NCBI GenBank assembly: GCA_030645235.1
Contig: JAUSMV010000030.1
Location: forward strand, 1,054,001 to 1,118,000
Direction of reading: 5' to 3'
Source of the DNA: Parvibaculum sp.
Lineage (GTDB): Bacteria; Pseudomonadota; Alphaproteobacteria; Parvibaculales; Parvibaculaceae
DNA length: 64,000 nt
Under the pieces are notes generated by a model that had not been told where the DNA came from, ran no database searches, and saw nothing but the letters and a program-made list of their open reading frames with translations. Shown here piece by piece: positions 59,132 to 64,000 of this stretch. How positions within the stretch are numbered: position 1 is the first letter of the stretch; every line of letters starts with the position of its first letter. The position numbers and the translations under genes were made by a program.

Positions 59132-60217
59132 TTATTTCGGCAACAGCGATAAAGCATTCGTATCAAGCACGTGATCGGCACCGCCGAGCAGCATAGCAAA
59201 AAACATATCATCTCCGCGCGGCGTACGCTCCACGATCATGGAGGCCACAAACGCCATAATAAACAGCGCAAAACTGTAATGGGCATAGTTTTTCCACACA
59301 TCGTCAAATGTGAAGTCGCGGACGCCCAATTCAACGAGCTTGTTGTGATAGACTGTCAGCAGCGCCTTTTCATGCGCCCGGCGTTCCTCACGCTTCAGCG
59401 CCCCTGACATGAAATAAGACACATCATGCATACCGCAGCCAAGGCCCAGTGACTGCCAGTCAACGACTGTCAGCGGCTTGCCGCCTGCCGCCGTGCCGAA
59501 CATCATATTGTCGGGCCGGAAATCCATATGGATCAGGCATTTCGGCCCCTGATAGCCGAAACGGTAATGCTCAAAATTGCGGATGAGCGCGTCGCCGATT
59601 TCGATGCAATGGGGCGGGATACGCGTTGTGTACCGTTCCTGAAAAGCCGCCCAAAGGGTCACAAACAATTCGCCCGTGGTGATGGGCGCTGCCGCCTTCG
59701 TGTCGGTGATCCAGGCGAGGTCTTCAAGCGAGCTGTCACCCCAATGCGACGCGTGAAGCTTCGCCGCTTCAATGAGCGCCAGTTCTGTCTGGTGCAGGCT
59801 TACGCCTTTCATCTGGTCGCCCTGCTCGGCTGGCGCGAGGTCTTCCATCATCAGCACAAATTCGCTGGTCTCAGGATCAACATCGGCATGAAGGCAGGTG
59901 GGTGTGGAGATGAGCGCTTTGGGTGCCAGCAAATGATAGAAATTCACTTCGCGGATATAGTTGCCGAAATTGACGCCCGTTGCGCGGCTCTCTTCGTCGG
60001 ATGAGGGAAACTTGCCGACAATGGTGCGCGGCGCGTTGCCTGAGACGCCCTGATATTCCATCGTAAAACGCACACTCTCGCCGACCTGCCCCGTGCCGAC
60101 GCGCTTGGCGGTAAAATCTTTGACGCTCGCCTTATAACCGCCACGGCGCAGCACTTCCGTGAGCCAGGGTGCTGTCACTTGGGCCGGTCGCAGGATCGGC
60201 AGATCGGAAGTCGTCAT
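59132..60217 (-). CDS. Phosphotransferase family protein (APH/EcKinase-like)
   Basis: CLIHMDFRPDNMMFGTAAGGKPLTVVDWQSLGLG. Confidence 0.88.
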   Translation of the reverse strand: MTTSDLPILRPAQVTAPWLTEVLRRGGYKASVKDFTAKRVGTGQVGESVRFTMEYQGVSGNAPRTIVGKFPSSDEESRATGVNFGNYIREVNFYHLLAPKALISTPTCLHADVDPETSEFVLMMEDLAPAEQGDQMKGVSLHQTELALIEAAKLHASHWGDSSLEDLAWITDTKAAAPITTGELFVTLWAAFQERYTTRIPPHCIEIGDALIRNFEHYRFGYQGPKCLIHMDFRPDNMMFGTAAGGKPLTVVDWQSLGLGCGMHDVSYFMSGALKREERRAHEKALLTVYHNKLVELGVRDFTFDDVWKNYAHYSFALFIMAFVASMIVERTPRGDDMFFAMLLGGADHVLDTNALSLLPK

Positions 60218-60254
60218 TCCTCGTCCCCGTTTTCTTTTTATTTTTTAATTGGTC

Positions 60255-60623
60255 TTACGGCAGTTTTTCCACCGGATGCACATAGACTTCGTTCAATGTG
60301 ATTTCATTGCCCTTCAGCACCACGAGATCAAAACCGCGCATATAGGTCTTCGTGCCATCGGCCGCGCTGATCGTGCAATACCAGCGCCCTGCATAGCCAT
60401 TATGCGTCGCCCATGTTTCATGCGGCACATAGTTCATCGGCGGCGTGCTCTCAAAAAGCTTGGTCAGGTATCCGCGCAAGGCTTCGCGGCCCTTCAAACC
60501 GTTCGGCACCGACGGATCGCAATAGACTGTGTCCTGCGAATAAAACATCACCAGCTCAGCAACGTTCTTGTCGGACCAGGCTTTGAGCCAGCGCGCATTA
60601 AAGTCAATAATATCAACACTCAT
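60255..60623 (-). CDS. SnoaL-like / nuclear transport factor 2 family protein
   Basis: WSDKNVAELVMFYSQDTVYCDPSVPNGLKGREALRGYL. Confidence 0.85.
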   Translation of the reverse strand: MSVDIIDFNARWLKAWSDKNVAELVMFYSQDTVYCDPSVPNGLKGREALRGYLTKLFESTPPMNYVPHETWATHNGYAGRWYCTISAADGTKTYMRGFDLVVLKGNEITLNEVYVHPVEKLP

Positions 60624-60628
60624 TCGCG

Positions 60629-61864
60629 TCAGCCTTCCAGAACACGTGTGCGGTGTTCAGGTGTGAACACTTCGGGCGGCAGCATTTCAGGACCAACCAT
60701 CACAGCACCGGCATGGGCGCCGAGCATCGGATCGGCGATGCTGCGCGCGTGATAGCTCGCACGACGCGCACGCGCCTCATCGCTGAATTCTGCGTCAAGC
60801 ACTGACGTCAATTCAGCAGCAAAGCGCAAACGACGCATGCGTTCGCAACGCTCTTCGGCATAAGGCGCAAAGAGCGCAGGCGTCCAGTCCGTCGCGCCAT
60901 TCAGCAACTCGCTGACAATACGCACATCGCGGTACGTGATCGACAGACCCTGACCCACAATCGGATCGTTCCAACCGGCGGCGTCACCGACAAGCACGGC
61001 ACCCTCTGCGAATGGTTCATCCGTCCAGGCGTCATTGTTGAAATAGCTGCGCAACGGCCCCGCCTGTTTGCCATCGGCCAAATGACGATTTTCGGGCGAG
61101 CAATTCATGCGGAACGCAGCAAGGAAATTTGCCGCGCCGTCTTCACCGGCAAAGCGACGACGATCATCGAGCGAATAAGAGCCATAGATGCGCACGCGGC
61201 CATCGCCCTGCGGAAAGGCGAGAAAGGCGAAATCGCCTTCGGTGCCGATGGCCTGTTTCGTATCGTTCCAGCCTTTGGCACCTTCAACCAGCATACCGCC
61301 GAACATGTGATGGGGTTTGTTCTGATGGAGCGTGATGCCAGCGGCAGAGCGCGTCGCCGATGAGCGACCGTCGGCGCCGATCACGAGCCGCGCAGTGGCG
61401 CTCGATTGCATATTGTTATGCACATAAGTGACGGACGGGTTCGCGCCCAGTTCAATCGCGTTCACTTCAACGCCGCGCAAAGCGGTGACGCCATGGCGTC
61501 CCGCTTCATCAAACAATGTCTGGCAATGATGCGGATGACCGATGCAAAGCGGGCCCGCCACATTGGGCAGCATCACGTCGAGCGGCATCGCAACAGCTTC
61601 TGACTCTTCGATTGATCGCGTCTCATCATACGTCACATGGGTTTTCAGATGATGGCCGCCCGCCGCGCGCAGCAGATCATAAAGCCCGACGCGCTGCGTC
61701 TCGACCACGCCCCAGGGCGCTATCCATTCGCCGCGCACCTGATCTTCAAAAACGGTCGATTTTTCCAGCAGCAGAACTTTGGATCCCGCCTTCGCCATCG
61801 TGACGGCCAGCGCCGAGCCGCCGATGCCGCCGCCGACAATGATGAGATCGTAATGGTTGCTCAT
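60629..61864 (-). CDS. FAD-dependent monooxygenase/oxidoreductase
   Basis: DLIIVGGGIGGSALAVTMAKAGSKVLLLEK, VIGADGRSSATR, GAVLVGDAAGWNDPIVGQGLS. Confidence 0.9.
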   Translation of the reverse strand: MSNHYDLIIVGGGIGGSALAVTMAKAGSKVLLLEKSTVFEDQVRGEWIAPWGVVETQRVGLYDLLRAAGGHHLKTHVTYDETRSIEESEAVAMPLDVMLPNVAGPLCIGHPHHCQTLFDEAGRHGVTALRGVEVNAIELGANPSVTYVHNNMQSSATARLVIGADGRSSATRSAAGITLHQNKPHHMFGGMLVEGAKGWNDTKQAIGTEGDFAFLAFPQGDGRVRIYGSYSLDDRRRFAGEDGAANFLAAFRMNCSPENRHLADGKQAGPLRSYFNNDAWTDEPFAEGAVLVGDAAGWNDPIVGQGLSITYRDVRIVSELLNGATDWTPALFAPYAEERCERMRRLRFAAELTSVLDAEFSDEARARRASYHARSIADPMLGAHAGAVMVGPEMLPPEVFTPEHRTRVLEG

Positions 61865-62092
61865 GTGATGCTGACCTCCCCGTCCGCATGCCTTCTTTTG
61901 GCGCGATATTGGCGCTCTATGGGGGTGCGGGCAAGGAGAGGCTTCGGACCCGCCCTAATTGCGCAGACGACGCGACGGTAAATGCGCTGCGCCAAAAGAA
62001 ACACATCCGCAAAAGCTTGGTTTCTCTGCGCATCTCCCTACATAGTAGCCACACATCCATTGCCCTATTTCACACACAAAACGAGACAAATC

Positions 62093-63157
62093 ATGCCCAC
62101 ATTGTTCGATCCGCTGAAAGTCGGCGCGCTGACGCTGCCCAATCGCATCATCATGGCCCCGCTGACGCGCGCCCGCGCGGGCACCGTGCGCGTCCCCAAC
62201 GCGCTGATGGCCGAGCATTATGCGCAGCGCGCTTCCGCCGGTCTCATCATCTCGGAAGCAACGTCTGTGACGCCCGCGGGCGTGGGTTACGAAGACACGC
62301 CCGGCATCTGGTCGGATGAACAGGTGACAGGCTGGAAGCTCGTGACAGACGCCGTGCACAAAGCCGGTGGCCGCATTTTCATGCAGCTCTGGCATGTCGG
62401 CCGCATTTCAGATCCGATGTTTCACAATGGTCAGCCGCCTGTCAGCGCCAGTGCCGTTGCCGCCGTGGGTCACGTCAGCCTCCTTCGCCCCGAGCGTCCC
62501 TATCCCGTGCCGCGCGCCCTTGAAACAAACGAATTGGCCGGTGTCGTCGAGGCCTATCGCAAGGGGGCCGAGAACGCGAAGAAGGCGGGCTTTGACGGCG
62601 TCGAACTTCACGGCGCTAATGGCTATCTGCTTGATCAGTTCCTGCAGGACGGGTCCAACAAGCGCACCGACCAATATGGCGGGTCGCTTGAAAACCGCGC
62701 CCGTCTGATGTTTGAAGCGGTGGACGCCGCCATTTCCGTCTTCGGTGCAGACCGCGTCGGCCTCCATATCGCCCCGCGCGGTGACGCTCATTCGATGGGC
62801 GACAGCGACCTGAAAAAGACCTTCCTCTATGTCGCCACTGAAATGGGCAAACGCAAAATCGCCTTCCTCTGCGCGCGCGAACATAAGGGCGATGATTGGC
62901 TGACACCGCAATTGAAAGCCGCTTTCGGTGGCGTCTTCATTGCCAATGAAGGCTTCGACAAAGCGTCTGCCACAGCCGTGCTCGCGAGCGGTGAAGCCGA
63001 TGCGGTCGCCTTCGGCAAGGCTTTCATTTCAAATCCCGATCTCGTCGCCCGTTTCAAAGGCGACACGGCGCTCAATGAATGGAATTTCAAAACCTTCTAT
63101 GTGAAGGGCGCAACGGGCTATACCGATTATCCGGCACTCGAAACAGCCTCGGCTTAA
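62093..63157 (+). CDS. Old yellow enzyme family alkene reductase (NemA-like)
   Basis: TLPNRIIMAPLTRARA, FMQLWHVGRIS, GFDGVELHGANGYLLDQFLQDGSNKRTDQYGGS. Confidence 0.93.
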   Translation: MPTLFDPLKVGALTLPNRIIMAPLTRARAGTVRVPNALMAEHYAQRASAGLIISEATSVTPAGVGYEDTPGIWSDEQVTGWKLVTDAVHKAGGRIFMQLWHVGRISDPMFHNGQPPVSASAVAAVGHVSLLRPERPYPVPRALETNELAGVVEAYRKGAENAKKAGFDGVELHGANGYLLDQFLQDGSNKRTDQYGGSLENRARLMFEAVDAAISVFGADRVGLHIAPRGDAHSMGDSDLKKTFLYVATEMGKRKIAFLCAREHKGDDWLTPQLKAAFGGVFIANEGFDKASATAVLASGEADAVAFGKAFISNPDLVARFKGDTALNEWNFKTFYVKGATGYTDYPALETASA

Positions 63158-63170
63158 AATTCGCGCAAGC

Positions 63171-63205
63171 AAAAGGGTGGCACTGCGAAGCGCCACCCTT
63201 TTTAT
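63171..63205 (+). terminator. Bidirectional intrinsic terminator
   Basis: AAAAGGGTGGC-ACTGCGAAGC-GCCACCCTTTTT. Confidence 0.85.
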
Positions 63206-63216
63206 TTTCTGAAAAC

Positions 63217-63639
63217 TCAGTGAGCCGCGTCAGGCTTCTTCATCAGCTCAACCAGCACGCCGCCCATATCCTTGGGATGCAGGAAAATCACCGGCACACC
63301 ATGCGCACCGATGCGCGGTTCGCCCGTGCCAAGCACCGTTGCACCCTTGGCGCGCATCGCATCGCGGGCGACGATAATGTCATCGACTTCGTAGCAGACG
63401 TGATGCTGGCCGCCTTTGGGGTTTTTGGCGAGGAAGCCGTGAATGGGCGAGTCTGCGCCATAAGGCTCAATGAGTTCGATCTGCGAATTGGGCAGGTTCA
63501 CGAAACACACCCAGACGCCCTGTTCGGGCATGGCCCATTTTTCGGTAATGTCTGAGACGCCGAGCACGTCGCGATAGAGTTTCACCGCTTCGTCGATCGA
63601 AGGCGTGGCGACGCCCACATGGTTCAATCTGCCAATCAT
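63217..63639 (-). CDS. mce: Methylmalonyl-CoA epimerase
   Basis: LNHVGVATPSIDEAVKLYRDVLGV...GGQHHVCYEVDDI...FLHPKDMGGVLVEL. Confidence 0.92.
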   Translation of the reverse strand: MIGRLNHVGVATPSIDEAVKLYRDVLGVSDITEKWAMPEQGVWVCFVNLPNSQIELIEPYGADSPIHGFLAKNPKGGQHHVCYEVDDIIVARDAMRAKGATVLGTGEPRIGAHGVPVIFLHPKDMGGVLVELMKKPDAAH

Positions 63640-63842
63640 TGTCTTGTCCTGCGCGAAAAGGATGGGGGAAGCGCCCGTTTTGGCGTTCCGATTGGGCGCG
63701 AGACTACAATTTATCGGGGGGTCTCGTCACCTTTGTTGAAAACGCTGCGTCAGGGTGCCGCTTGCCCCCTTGGTATTCGGCTCCGGTCCCGATAACGTCT
63801 GGCAAAACAAATTGCCAAAACAAGATCTAACGGGAGGTCCCA

Positions 63843-64000
63843 ATGGAAGACCGGATTAAAACCACCATCACCGAAGGCGTGGCCGATGTGCGCCTTGTCC
63901 GCACCGACAAGATGAATGCGCTTGATGATGCGATGTTCAATGCCCTCATCGAAACAGGCGAGCGCCTGAAGAAAGACGCGTCCATCCGCGCCGTTGTGAT
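63843..64000 (+). CDS. Enoyl-CoA hydratase/isomerase family protein (truncated by window end)
   Basis: MEDRIKTTITEGVADVRLVRTDKMNALDDAMFNALIETGERLKKDASIRAVV; preceded by GGGAGG. Confidence 0.8.
   Translation, partial: MEDRIKTTITEGVADVRLVRTDKMNALDDAMFNALIETGERLKKDASIRAVV

Overview
This 64 kb window looks like ordinary, gene-dense chromosome of an alphaproteobacterium (GcrA, class I LysRS, SAM-II riboswitch upstream of metZ, PhoB/PhoU/PhoR, TamA/TamB). I support about 60 protein genes, one tRNA-Gly(CCC), one SAM-II riboswitch with a downstream terminator, and several intrinsic terminators. I saw no CRISPR array, insertion sequence, prophage or defence island. The most interesting signals are small and non-coding. 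(1) A putative 9-codon arginine leader peptide, MILNGTRRR-stop, lies upstream of the argD-argF-hslO operon with mutually exclusive downstream pairings, suggesting ribosome-mediated arginine control. (2) A MerR/CueR-type promoter with a 19-bp spacer precedes a YHS-domain copper P-type ATPase, with no regulator nearby. (3) A perfect DnaA box lies just upstream of a promoter-like sequence for gcrA. (4) Stem structures in the 5' regions of lysK and of a REC-domain gene enclose or abut the start signals. (5) An operator-like inverted repeat flanks a TATAAT box upstream of a LexA-like XRE-S24 regulator. (6) A Pho-box-like element precedes phoU-phoB in a cluster lacking pst genes. All product calls come from reading the translations; no database search was run.
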